A DNA stretch of 17,838 nucleotides from an uncultured bacterium. GTDB taxonomy: Bacteria; Cyanobacteriota; Vampirovibrionia; Gastranaerophilales; Gastranaerophilaceae. The DNA lies in assembly GCA_900547585.1 (NCBI GenBank), contig URHD01000043.1:1-17838 (forward strand), given 5' to 3'. The position numbers and the translations under genes are program-made. A model generated the notes under the pieces. The model made no database searches. It was given only the letters and a program-made list of their open reading frames with translations, and had not been told where the DNA came from. Positions within the stretch are counted from its first letter, which is position 1; each line of letters starts with the position of its first letter. Positions 1-7,188 of this stretch are shown here, piece by piece.

Positions 1-15
1 AATTTAATTTTTAAA

Positions 16-2025
16 TTACAATTTTAGCCACAGTGCGCTGTAGGGATTGAGTCTGGTGGTCAAATTTTTATTTTCGACTTTAACTTTTATCATTTTGTCT
101 GTCAGAAGGTCTTTTATATAGAGGTCTTTGGGCTTTTTGCCAAAATCGTCATTTGTGAAAGTAACTACCGCTTTCAGGCGCTTTTGTGAAAGGTTATTTA
201 TTACAACAACCCTTTCTTTCTCGGTTTCTCTTACATAAGCGAAAATTTCAGGCGAATCCGTCTTAACTCTGACAAATTTTCCTCTGGACATTACGAGATA
301 TTGCTTGCGAACCTTGATAAGCTTTTTGACTTTTTCATATACAATGTTGTTAAAGGTTCCTTTTTTGTAGATTGCGTCATAAAAAACATGTTTTTCAATC
401 GGCCCGCGGTTTATGTCGCGGCTGTCAAAGTAGCTGAGCATTTTGGGCTTATTTTTTTCTTGTTTTTGTCGATTTTTTCTGATTTCGGCGCTTTTCTTTG
501 CGTTGGCGAAGTTGTTCTGGATTCCGATTTCGTCGCCGTAATAAATAATCGGAATTCCCGGAAGCGACATTAAAATAGAAAATGCCATGCCGATTCTGTC
601 AGGATTGTTATCTAAGAAATTAGCCAACCGGCCGCTTACACCGTAGCCTTTTCGAAAAGAGGCGCCTTTGGGCGACAAATCTTCATATAGCAGCTCTCTG
701 GTTTTTTGATTTACCATTTCGAGTGTTAATTCGTCATGAACCCTCAAAAATATTGCCCATGACGCGGAATCCGGAATTGTCGGAGTGTCCTTGTATGCTT
801 TCCAGAAGTACTGATTGTCTGCTGTGACCAGAGAAGCCCAGATTGCGGGCATGTACGGGAAATGGTAGGCTATTTGAACCTCGTCGGTTCTGGTAATTTC
901 TTTTTCTTTGCCGTTAATTTCTTCTTTTATTGTCTGTTCGCTCCCAAAATAAGGCAGGATGTTGTTCGGGGTCTGACATGCTTCTGCCTGAATTACTGAA
1001 CGCGGCGCAATTGCCTGCAAATAAAGGCTTATAAGTTTGATAATTTTGTGAGTTTTGGGCAGATTTTCTGCGTTTGTGCCGGATTCTTTAATCAAATAAG
1101 GAATCGCATCCATCCTGAAAATATCCACCCCGAGATTTGCCCACATTGAGACTGTTTCGAGGTTGTAATAAAGAACATCGGGATTTTCCCAGTTCAAATC
1201 CAGCTGAAACGGATAAAACGTGTGATAAAGGTAATAATCTTTTCCTTTAATCGTAACTTTGCGGTAATGAGAATCCGTAATTTCAGGGAAAATCAGCCTG
1301 CGTTTTGAAATTTTTCCGTCATCTTCTTTGTATTCAACGACCATCCCGAGTTTTTCGTCTTTGTAGCGTTTAAATTCGGGGATTTTTTCTCTTACTACAA
1401 AATTATTAAGTTTGCTCACATCTCCTTTTAGAGCGTCTTGAAACCATTGATTTTCGTCTGAAAGATGGTTCAAAACAAGGTCAGCCTTGATTTTTAAGCC
1501 TTTTTCGCGTGCTGTTTTTACGAAAACCTTAAATTCCGGCATTCCGCCCAAATCCGCCCTTACATAGCGCGAATTTCTGACATCGAACCCCGAATCAGCC
1601 ATTGGAGAATCAGCGAAAGGAAGAATATAAATAGTCGTGACCCCCAAATCCTTTAAATAATCCAGCATTTCGGCGTCATCCGCAAAAGTATTGCATTTTG
1701 ACGGGTCTTTTACACCAAAATGGTCAGGATAAAACATGTAAATTATTTCTTCCTTGTACCAGTCGGAGGTTCTTGAAAAATCCTCGTCAGTAAGGTATTT
1801 GGGGCGTTCGGATTTTGTTTTTTCGATGAGTTTATATACATTTGCATAAATTTCTTCGGTATTTTCCGAGCCGTAAATTTTTGAAATACACGATTTCATC
1901 TCGTTTTCCAGTTTTTTAGAAACAAGACTTTTTTCTTCCTGTATTGCTGTTTGAGCGCATGCAGGAAGAATCAAACAGTTAAAAACAAGCACGATTGTGA
2001 GAAATGTGGATAATATTTTTTTCAT
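16..2025 (-). CDS. Exported trehalose-synthase-like GH13 alpha-glucosyltransferase/amylase
   Basis: This 669-aa protein is a glycoside hydrolase family 13 TIM-barrel enzyme. Region I is ADLVLNH (D182, H187). Region II is IFRMDA with nucleophile D306. Region III is IQAEA with acid/base E348. Region IV is LRVHDELTLEMV with D431. The segments ESGTNAENLP-TH, HDELTLEMV and SLPGIPIIYYGDEIG closely resemble trehalose synthase (maltose alpha-D-glucosyltransferase), so TreS-like isomerisation or transglycosylation is the best guess; a plain amylase remains possible. Residues 1-25 form a signal peptide (Lys-Lys, hydrophobic core, then LPAC-AQ). It fits either a lipobox with C23 or signal peptidase I cleavage after ACA, so the enzyme probably acts outside the cytoplasm, unlike textbook cytoplasmic TreS. 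About 65 residues lie between the signal peptide and the barrel; a beta domain ends the protein and there is no fused maltokinase. The ATG at 2025 has GGAG five to six bases upstream. It lies 36 bp downstream of the DAHP synthase gene on the same strand, possibly co-transcribed. Confidence 0.88.
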   Translation of the reverse strand: MKKILSTFLTIVLVFNCLILPACAQTAIQEEKSLVSKKLENEMKSCISKIYGSENTEEIYANVYKLIEKTKSERPKYLTDEDFSRTSDWYKEEIIYMFYPDHFGVKDPSKCNTFADDAEMLDYLKDLGVTTIYILPFADSPMADSGFDVRNSRYVRADLGGMPEFKVFVKTAREKGLKIKADLVLNHLSDENQWFQDALKGDVSKLNNFVVREKIPEFKRYKDEKLGMVVEYKEDDGKISKRRLIFPEITDSHYRKVTIKGKDYYLYHTFYPFQLDLNWENPDVLYYNLETVSMWANLGVDIFRMDAIPYLIKESGTNAENLPKTHKIIKLISLYLQAIAPRSVIQAEACQTPNNILPYFGSEQTIKEEINGKEKEITRTDEVQIAYHFPYMPAIWASLVTADNQYFWKAYKDTPTIPDSASWAIFLRVHDELTLEMVNQKTRELLYEDLSPKGASFRKGYGVSGRLANFLDNNPDRIGMAFSILMSLPGIPIIYYGDEIGIQNNFANAKKSAEIRKNRQKQEKNKPKMLSYFDSRDINRGPIEKHVFYDAIYKKGTFNNIVYEKVKKLIKVRKQYLVMSRGKFVRVKTDSPEIFAYVRETEKERVVVINNLSQKRLKAVVTFTNDDFGKKPKDLYIKDLLTDKMIKVKVENKNLTTRLNPYSALWLKL

Positions 2026-2061
2026 GGTTACTCCGGTTGTTGAGGTTGTATTTGTAAATTT

Positions 2062-3096
2062 TTATATAGTCTTGATTTCTTGTGTATCAATCGACTTACC
2101 TACGATAGGTGCAATTTTTTTCAAATCAGAGTACAAATCGCTGAACTGTTCGGGGTAAAGTGATTGTGCACCGTCACACAAAGCCGTATCAGGGTCATAA
2201 TGAACCTCGATAATTAGCCCGTCGCATCCTGCGGCCACTGCAGCTCTGGACATCGGTGCAACTTTGTCGCGAAGGCCGGTTCCGTGGCTCGGGTCGATGA
2301 TAATCGGCAGGTGGCTTAACTTTTTGATTACAGGAATCGCCGAAAGGTCGAGTGTGTTTCTTGTTACACGCTCAAATGTCCTGATTCCGCGTTCACAAAG
2401 GATAACTTCCCTGTTTCCGCCCGACATAACGTACTCGGCAGCCATCAAAAGTTCTTCAAACGTTGCTGAAAGCCCTCTTTTTATCATTACGGGCTTGTTA
2501 ACATAACCGAGTTCTTTTAAAAGGTTAAAATTCTGCATATTTCTTGCGCCAACCTGCAAAATATCAACGTAATCAAGAAACATCGGGATTTGTGAGATTT
2601 CCATAACCTCGGAAGTTACTGCCATGCCGTATTTGTCGGCAACTTCACGGATAATTTTCAAACCGTCTTCGCCCATTCCCTGAAAAGCATAAGGAGATGT
2701 TCTGGGCTTAAAGGCACCGCCGCGCAGAATTTTTACGCCGATTTCTTTGAGTTTTGCAGCGGTTTCGTCCATTTCTTCATAACTTTCGATTGTGCAAGGG
2801 CCTGCAATAACGCCTGTGTGCTCACCGCCGAATTTTATGCCGTTTACGTCGATTACTGTGTCTTGCGGCTGGAAAATTCTGCTTACGAGTTTGTAGCTCG
2901 AAGTTATTTTAATAACCTCTTTTACTCCGTCAAGAAGTTCAATGTCACGCGGGTCAACGACTTTTCCGCCTACGCAGCCGATTACTGTGTGGAGCTCGCC
3001 TGTCGAAACGTGAGCGTCAAAGCCTTTTTTCTTAATAAAATTTATTACATTTTCGATTTGTTCTTCCGAAGCGCCGTGGCGCATAATTACGAGCAT
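2062..3096 (-). CDS. aroF: 3-deoxy-7-phosphoheptulonate synthase (DAHP synthase, type I beta)
   Basis: This 344-aa enzyme condenses phosphoenolpyruvate with erythrose 4-phosphate, the first step of the shikimate pathway, in the cytoplasm. Residues 1-70 form a ferredoxin-like/ACT-type regulatory domain, and the catalytic barrel follows. Visible signatures are AGPCTIES, RGGAFKPRTSPYAFQG and IDPSHGTG. Metal-ligand candidates C101, H271, E297 and D308 are each one residue offset from those I recall for the Thermotoga maritima enzyme (C102, H272, E298, D309), so the active site looks complete. The N-terminal domain suggests feedback control by an aromatic amino acid, as known for this subclass; which one cannot be read here. 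The ATG at 3096 follows a strong AGGAAAGGAA ribosome-binding site at 3101-3110. It is the first gene of a possible two-gene unit with the exported GH13 enzyme and is divergent from the 208-aa gene. The symbol is by family; aroF, aroG and aroA are all used. Confidence 0.96.
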   Translation of the reverse strand: MLVIMRHGASEEQIENVINFIKKKGFDAHVSTGELHTVIGCVGGKVVDPRDIELLDGVKEVIKITSSYKLVSRIFQPQDTVIDVNGIKFGGEHTGVIAGPCTIESYEEMDETAAKLKEIGVKILRGGAFKPRTSPYAFQGMGEDGLKIIREVADKYGMAVTSEVMEISQIPMFLDYVDILQVGARNMQNFNLLKELGYVNKPVMIKRGLSATFEELLMAAEYVMSGGNREVILCERGIRTFERVTRNTLDLSAIPVIKKLSHLPIIIDPSHGTGLRDKVAPMSRAAVAAGCDGLIIEVHYDPDTALCDGAQSLYPEQFSDLYSDLKKIAPIVGKSIDTQEIKTI

Positions 3097-3203
3097 AGTG
3101 TTCCTTTCCTTGTAAAGTTATTAATGTTACACCAATAATAAAACAAAAGTTTATCCCCGTCCAAAGGCAATTTTTTTTCTTTACCTGTTTTAACAAAACC
3201 ATC

Positions 3204-3830
3204 ATGGACAAAATTCAATCTCCCTCGTTTAAATCAAAAATAAATTTCATTCCTTACGGTCAATTTGCCAAAATGAACAAAATAAATCCCATTAAATTTG
3301 ACCATGAGCATCCAAATGTTCTAAAAGCCGACAAATTTTGGAGTGCAAACATAAGAAGCTGCACCGGCGGCGGGATTGTCGGCAAAAATGAGGCATCCGG
3401 TTATCATATTTGGGATGACAGGGTTAATTTTGACGGTATAAAAAATGTAATTGAAAATATTACAAGTTCTGTAAAAGAACCTGTTTCAGGGCTGGTAATT
3501 GGTGCAAAAGATATCAAAGAAGCTCCCCGCTCAATGCCAATGTTTACAAAAATTAGAAATGCAATGAACCGGAATGTTCCGAATGTTTCTGTTTTTCAGG
3601 CTATAAAAGAAAAACTGGGACAAATCCACTACGCATACAATAGAAAAGAAGATACATGGTATTTGTGTTGTGAAAAAGTAAATCCTAAAAACGGAAACTC
3701 AATACCCGTCGTGAGAGGAATAAAAAGTTTGAAAAATTTCTTTTCAAAAATCTCAATTGCGCCCAATGACAGGCTTTTTATTAAAGGTAAAGAGGTTCTG
3801 CCGAAGGATTGTCCGGAAATTTTTAAATAA
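3204..3830 (+). CDS. Uncharacterised 208-aa protein with CheD/CNF1-like Cys-His motif
   Basis: I do not recognise a named family. The protein is soluble-looking, with no signal peptide or membrane helix, and opens with a short SPSFKSKI peptide. That resembles the NPSFSG opening of the 1278-aa GH13 protein in this window. The most conserved-looking part is residues 45-72, IRSCTGGGIVG followed by GYHIWDD, which puts C53 and H68 fifteen residues apart. This resembles the Cys/His layout of CheD glutamine deamidases and CNF1-type toxins, where a Cys in a turn and a His on the next strand form the active site. A following hydrophobic strand, VSGLVIGAKDI, could match the next core strand of that fold. 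This is a motif-level inference, not a family assignment. No clear Shine-Dalgarno precedes the ATG. The first ATG is preferred because it keeps the N-terminal peptide. The gene is monocistronic or loosely linked to yifB 71 bp downstream. Confidence 0.7.
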   Translation: MDKIQSPSFKSKINFIPYGQFAKMNKINPIKFDHEHPNVLKADKFWSANIRSCTGGGIVGKNEASGYHIWDDRVNFDGIKNVIENITSSVKEPVSGLVIGAKDIKEAPRSMPMFTKIRNAMNRNVPNVSVFQAIKEKLGQIHYAYNRKEDTWYLCCEKVNPKNGNSIPVVRGIKSLKNFFSKISIAPNDRLFIKGKEVLPKDCPEIFK

Positions 3831-3886
3831 TTTCATAATTCTCGATTGAATCCTGCTCACGGACATAACACGTCCTAAAAATTTTG

Positions 3887-3895
3887 TGCTAAAAT
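3887..3895 (+). promoter_or_regulatory. Extended -10 promoter of yifB, probably leaderless
   Basis: TGC plus TAAAAT (3887-3895) is an extended -10 element with five of six consensus bases. A weak -35-like ATAACA lies at 3865-3870 with a long 19-base spacer, which is acceptable for an extended -10. Only six bases separate the -10 from the yifB ATG at 3902, so transcription would begin at or within a base or two of the start codon. No Shine-Dalgarno sequence is present, consistent with a leaderless message. Confidence 0.5.
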
Positions 3896-3901
3896 CGTTC
3901 T

Positions 3902-5452
3902 ATGGTATCACATGTAATTACAGCTACAGTTGAGGGAATTGAGCCTTACAAAATCGACGTGGAAATTGACCTTGTCCAGTCGATTCCGGGCATTACCATC
4001 GTCGGGCTTCCCGATACTGCTGTAAATGAGGCAAAGGAAAGGGTTCGTTCGGCTATTAAAAACGCAGGATTTCTTTTTCCCAACAAAAAAGTGGTAATAA
4101 ACCTTGCTCCGGCAGATTTGAAAAAAGAGGGCACAAATTACGACCTTCCTATGGCAATGGGAATCCTTGCAGAAGACGGAATTTTGGACGGAGGTCTTTT
4201 AAAAGATACTGCGTTCATCGGGGAGCTTTCTCTGGACGGTTCTTTGAGGACTGTGAACGGAATTTTGCCGATTGTTGCGGGTTTGAAAGATTTTGGCGTG
4301 AAAACGGTCATTGTGCCCGAAAAAAATGCAAAAGAAGCCGCGCTCATCCCTGATATTTGTGTTCTTAGCGCAAAAAGACTTGAGGACGTCGTTAATCATT
4401 TTTCACCTGACGAAAACCTCCGAAAACCGCTCGAGCGCTGCGAAGTTGATATAGAAGATTACCTGAATGAATACACAACAACGAATTATCCCTACGATTT
4501 TAAGGATATTAAGGGTCAGGCAAAAGCAAAAAAGGCGCTTGAGATTTCAGCAGCCGGCGGGCACAACCTTTTGATGACAGGGCCTCCGGGTTCGGGGAAA
4601 ACGCTGCTTTCAAAGACTTTTGCTTCGATTTTGCCGCCTCTGGAGCTTGAGGAGGCGATTGAGCTGACAAAAATTTACAGCGTAAGCGGAATGCTTGAGC
4701 CGGAGAGCCCGCTCGTGAACAAAAGACCGTTCCGTTCTGTTCACCATAGCGCTTCTGCCGTGGGGATTATCGGCGGAGGTTCGCACCCGAAACCCGGTGA
4801 AATCACTCTGGCACACAGGGGAGTGCTTTTTCTGGATGAAATTGTGGAATTTCCGAGAAATGTGCTCGAAGTTCTGCGCCAGCCGCTCGAAGACGGCGAG
4901 GTTGTCATTACAAGGGCGCAACAGCGGATAAAATTTCCTGCTGATTTCATTTTGCTTGCCGCAATGAACCCGTGCCCGTGCGGATATCTCGGCGATACGC
5001 AAAAACACTGCACATGCACGGAATTTCAGGTTCAGCGCTACCGCTCAAGGCTCTCCGGCCCTATGCTGGACAGAATTGATATTCAAATTGAAGTTCCGAG
5101 ACTGTCTGAGGCTGAACTTTTGAATAAAGATTTCAAATCCGAATCGTCGGAGCAGATTCGCTCTAGGGTTGTGAAAGCCAGAAAAATTCAGACTGCCAGA
5201 TACAGGGATTATCCGATATTTACAAACTCAGAATTGACGCCGGAATTGATAAAAAAATTCTGCAAACTTGACGAAAAAAGCGAAACCCTGCTGAAAACTG
5301 CAATCGCAAGGTTTAATTTGTCCGGCCGTGCCTATGACAGAATCGTCAAACTCGCACGAACCATTGCCGACCTTGAAAACTCCGAAAATATTGAAAGTTC
5401 TCACGTTGCACAGGCACTGCAGTACAGAAGTTTTATATCTTCGGCGCAATAA
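3902..5452 (+). CDS. comM: YifB/ComM family Mg-chelatase-like AAA+ ATPase
   Basis: This 516-aa protein matches the usual length and order of the YifB/ComM family. Residues 1-170 form the Lon-protease-like/ChlI N-terminal domain, with GLPDTAVNEAKERVRSA and LAPADLKKEG. The AAA+ Mg-chelatase domain follows, with Walker A GPPGSGKT at 227-234, Walker B VLFLDE at 308-313 and the LDRIDI arginine region near 391. The C-terminal Mg-chelatase lid covers about 415-510. Four cysteines, C358, C360, C370 and C372, in NPCPCGYLGD and KHCTCT are typical and may bind metal. In naturally transformable bacteria ComM is a hexameric helicase that extends branch migration of incoming ssDNA; in others the role is unclear. 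No competence genes are visible next to it. The ATG at 3902 has no Shine-Dalgarno but sits immediately after an extended -10 box. A strong inverted repeat with a T run follows the stop. Confidence 0.95.
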   Translation: MVSHVITATVEGIEPYKIDVEIDLVQSIPGITIVGLPDTAVNEAKERVRSAIKNAGFLFPNKKVVINLAPADLKKEGTNYDLPMAMGILAEDGILDGGLLKDTAFIGELSLDGSLRTVNGILPIVAGLKDFGVKTVIVPEKNAKEAALIPDICVLSAKRLEDVVNHFSPDENLRKPLERCEVDIEDYLNEYTTTNYPYDFKDIKGQAKAKKALEISAAGGHNLLMTGPPGSGKTLLSKTFASILPPLELEEAIELTKIYSVSGMLEPESPLVNKRPFRSVHHSASAVGIIGGGSHPKPGEITLAHRGVLFLDEIVEFPRNVLEVLRQPLEDGEVVITRAQQRIKFPADFILLAAMNPCPCGYLGDTQKHCTCTEFQVQRYRSRLSGPMLDRIDIQIEVPRLSEAELLNKDFKSESSEQIRSRVVKARKIQTARYRDYPIFTNSELTPELIKKFCKLDEKSETLLKTAIARFNLSGRAYDRIVKLARTIADLENSENIESSHVAQALQYRSFISSAQ

Positions 5453-5462
5453 TTTGTCCGAG

Positions 5463-5504
5463 AAAAGTTCGTGATAAGGAACGAAGTGACGTGAACGAAC
5501 TTTT
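5463..5504 (+). terminator. Likely rho-independent terminator after yifB
   Basis: AAAAGTTCGT (5463-5472) is the exact reverse complement of ACGAACTTTT (5495-5504), giving a 10-bp perfect stem with a 22-base loop, followed by another T. It starts ten bases after the yifB stop codon. The loop contains ACGAA, which could also pair with TTCGT to make a shorter alternative hairpin. The long loop is atypical for an intrinsic terminator, so an intergenic repeat element is an alternative reading. Confidence 0.55.
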
Positions 5505-5769
5505 TGAGTGACCACTTGAAAAGGTGAGCCTTGGGCGGTTTGCGCAGGCGAATCGACTAAGGCGACACTAGATTAGATTGTCTAATCACTTCCGGCAATG
5601 TAATTTTTGCGTCTTCGGGCGATAGTGGCATTATGTTTAAGATGCTTATTGTACTTTTTTTAATGAAAATCTTCGGAATCAAAGCTGCGTCCGGTGCTTT
5701 TTTAATGTTTATTTGCCTTGTATAATCCCATTTACCAAAGACGGATGAGTATTTTGGGAATTTTTATAT
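5505..5769. other. Intergenic stretch with small hairpins and no convincing gene
   Basis: Together with the terminator this fills the 359 bp between yifB and the symporter start. A hairpin at 5513-5526 (CACTT, GAAA tetraloop, AGGTG, one T-G wobble) is followed by possible pairing of GCCTT (5528-5532) with AAGGC (5559-5563). A perfect 7-bp hairpin, GATTAGA-TTG-TCTAATC, lies at 5571-5587. A hydrophobic 30-codon open frame runs 5633-5725 from an ATG without a ribosome-binding site; I do not call it a gene. The stretch could hold a small structured RNA or a dispersed repeat, which a single window cannot decide. Confidence 0.45.
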
Positions 5770-5775
5770 TATAAT
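5770..5775 (+). promoter_or_regulatory. -10 box for the symporter gene
   Basis: A perfect TATAAT lies at 5770-5775, about 36 bases before the proposed TTG start at 5812. No good -35 hexamer is seen 16-18 bases upstream, so the call rests on the -10 box and its position. A start near 5782 would give a leader of about 30 bases that includes the GGGAG ribosome-binding site. Confidence 0.4.
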
Positions 5776-5811
5776 ATTTTTGTCAAAGCTTTGGAAGTGG
5801 GAGTATGTAGA

Positions 5812-7071
5812 TTGCAGCATATCAAACTGACAAAATTCATATTTATAGCGCTTGTTCTGGGAATAGTTACGGGATTTGTTTTTCCTGATTTTGCCGTGAA
5901 ACTTGCGCCTGTTTCGACCATGTTTTTGAACATGGTTAAAATGATTATTGCCCCGCTTTTGTTCTCTACGCTTGTTATCGGGATTGCGGGTCATGGTGAT
6001 ATCAAGAGCCTCGGAAAAATCGGGTTCAAAACTATAATTTATTTTGAAGTAGTGACCACAATTGCACTGATAATCGGGCTTTTGATAGGGCATTTTGTCC
6101 AGCCCGGCACCGGCGTAAACACTGATTTTGCCGTTTCTTCGCAGTCAATGAACCTTGTGAACCAGATGGGGCATTCAAACCTCGCCCATCACTCGCTTTC
6201 TGCAATGATTGTTGATATTGTCCCCTCGAGCGTAATAAAATCCATGGCTGACGGGAATTTGCTCCAGATAGTTGTTTTCAGCTTGTTTTTTGCGCTGGCT
6301 GTTTGTGCTGTGGGCGAAAAGGCGCGTCCTGTGCTGAATCTGCTTAATTCTGTTTCTGAAATAATGTTTAAATTCACGGAATACGTAATGTGGTTTGCGC
6401 CTGTCGGTGTTTTTGCCGCTATTGCAAGCACAATCGGCAGCAGCGGGGTCAGCATTCTCAAGAATTATATCAAAGTAATCTGTTCTTTGTATTTTGCGCT
6501 TGCTGTTTTTGTGGTTTTTCTTGTGATTCTGGTTTGTTCAATTGTAAAATTGCCTGTAAAAGGGCTTATTAAAGCAATAAAAGATCCTGCGCTTCTGGCG
6601 TTTACGACAGCGAGCTCCGAAGCTGCACTGCCCAAGGCAATGGAGCAGATGGAGAAATTCGGGGTGCCCAAAAATATCGTCGGTTTTGTCATGCCGACGG
6701 GTTATACATTCAATCTTGACGGAAGCACGATTTATCTGTCGCTTACAGCGCTCTTTGCAACCCAGATTTGCGGGATTTCGCTTACTCTGGAGCAGCAGAT
6801 TATTATGATGTTTGCTTTGATGTTTACGAGCAAGGGTGTTGCCGGAGTTCCGAGGGTTTCTCTGGTTGTTCTTGCGGGAACATTGACAAGTTTCGGATAT
6901 CCGCTTATCGGGGTTGCAATTCTTCTTGGAATTGACCAGATTCTTGATATGGGAAGAACCACTGTAAACCTTATCGGCAACTGTATTGCCACGATTTTTA
7001 TTTCAAGATGGGAAAACGAATTTGATTATGAAAAAATGAACGAATTTGTGCTGGAATCCGGGGAGGATTGA
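5812..7071 (+). CDS. Dicarboxylate/amino acid:cation symporter (DAACS family)
   Basis: This is an inner-membrane secondary transporter of the GltP/DctA (SLC1-like) family, about 419 aa with eight-helix-plus-hairpin hydrophobicity. Signatures include the first re-entrant hairpin TTASSEAALPKAME, the NMDGT-equivalent helix PTGYTFNLDGSTIYLSL, the second hairpin TSKGVAGVP and the final helix segment IDQILDMGRTTVNLIGN. These carry the residues that bind substrate carboxylates and coupling ions in the family. The substrate (glutamate, aspartate, or C4-dicarboxylate) cannot be fixed from sequence alone. I place the start at TTG 5812, preceded by GGGAG (5799-5803) with eight-base spacing, giving the usual N-terminus MQHIKLTKFIFIALVLG. 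A longer frame from TTG 5791 adds seven residues but lacks a ribosome-binding site. It appears monocistronic. Confidence 0.92.
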   Translation: MQHIKLTKFIFIALVLGIVTGFVFPDFAVKLAPVSTMFLNMVKMIIAPLLFSTLVIGIAGHGDIKSLGKIGFKTIIYFEVVTTIALIIGLLIGHFVQPGTGVNTDFAVSSQSMNLVNQMGHSNLAHHSLSAMIVDIVPSSVIKSMADGNLLQIVVFSLFFALAVCAVGEKARPVLNLLNSVSEIMFKFTEYVMWFAPVGVFAAIASTIGSSGVSILKNYIKVICSLYFALAVFVVFLVILVCSIVKLPVKGLIKAIKDPALLAFTTASSEAALPKAMEQMEKFGVPKNIVGFVMPTGYTFNLDGSTIYLSLTALFATQICGISLTLEQQIIMMFALMFTSKGVAGVPRVSLVVLAGTLTSFGYPLIGVAILLGIDQILDMGRTTVNLIGNCIATIFISRWENEFDYEKMNEFVLESGED

Positions 7072-7075
7072 ACGG

Positions 7076-7123
7076 ACGGGGAAATGTAAAATGTTTGTAA
7101 CAATACATCTGAATTAACCCCGT
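7076..7123 (+). terminator. Possible terminator or structured region after the symporter
   Basis: ACGGGG (7076-7081) pairs with CCCCGT (7118-7123). Between them ATGTTTG (7091-7097) pairs with CAA-T-ACAT (7101-7108), with one bulge and a TAA loop. A T-rich run follows at 7134-7149. The two-level stem is compatible with transcription termination, but its spacing to the T run is longer than usual. Confidence 0.3.
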
Positions 7124-7188
7124 TGTTTAGCAAATTTTTTTCTGTTTTTCTTTATTATTAATAGTGTAATCTGTGAAGGGGAAAAGGC

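Noticed and set aside
3861..3875. GGAC-ATAACAC-GTCC inverted repeat before yifB as a terminator
   Set aside because: Only four base pairs, with no T run directly after it, and it overlaps the yifB promoter region; too weak to call.
4610..5019. Two antisense frames opposite the yifB AAA+ domain
   Set aside because: Both are shadows of a well-conserved coding region and have no recognisable protein features.
5764..6093. 109-codon minus-strand frame over the symporter start
   Set aside because: It is antisense to the membrane helices of the symporter and composed of low-complexity Lys/Asn/Arg-rich sequence typical of shadows.
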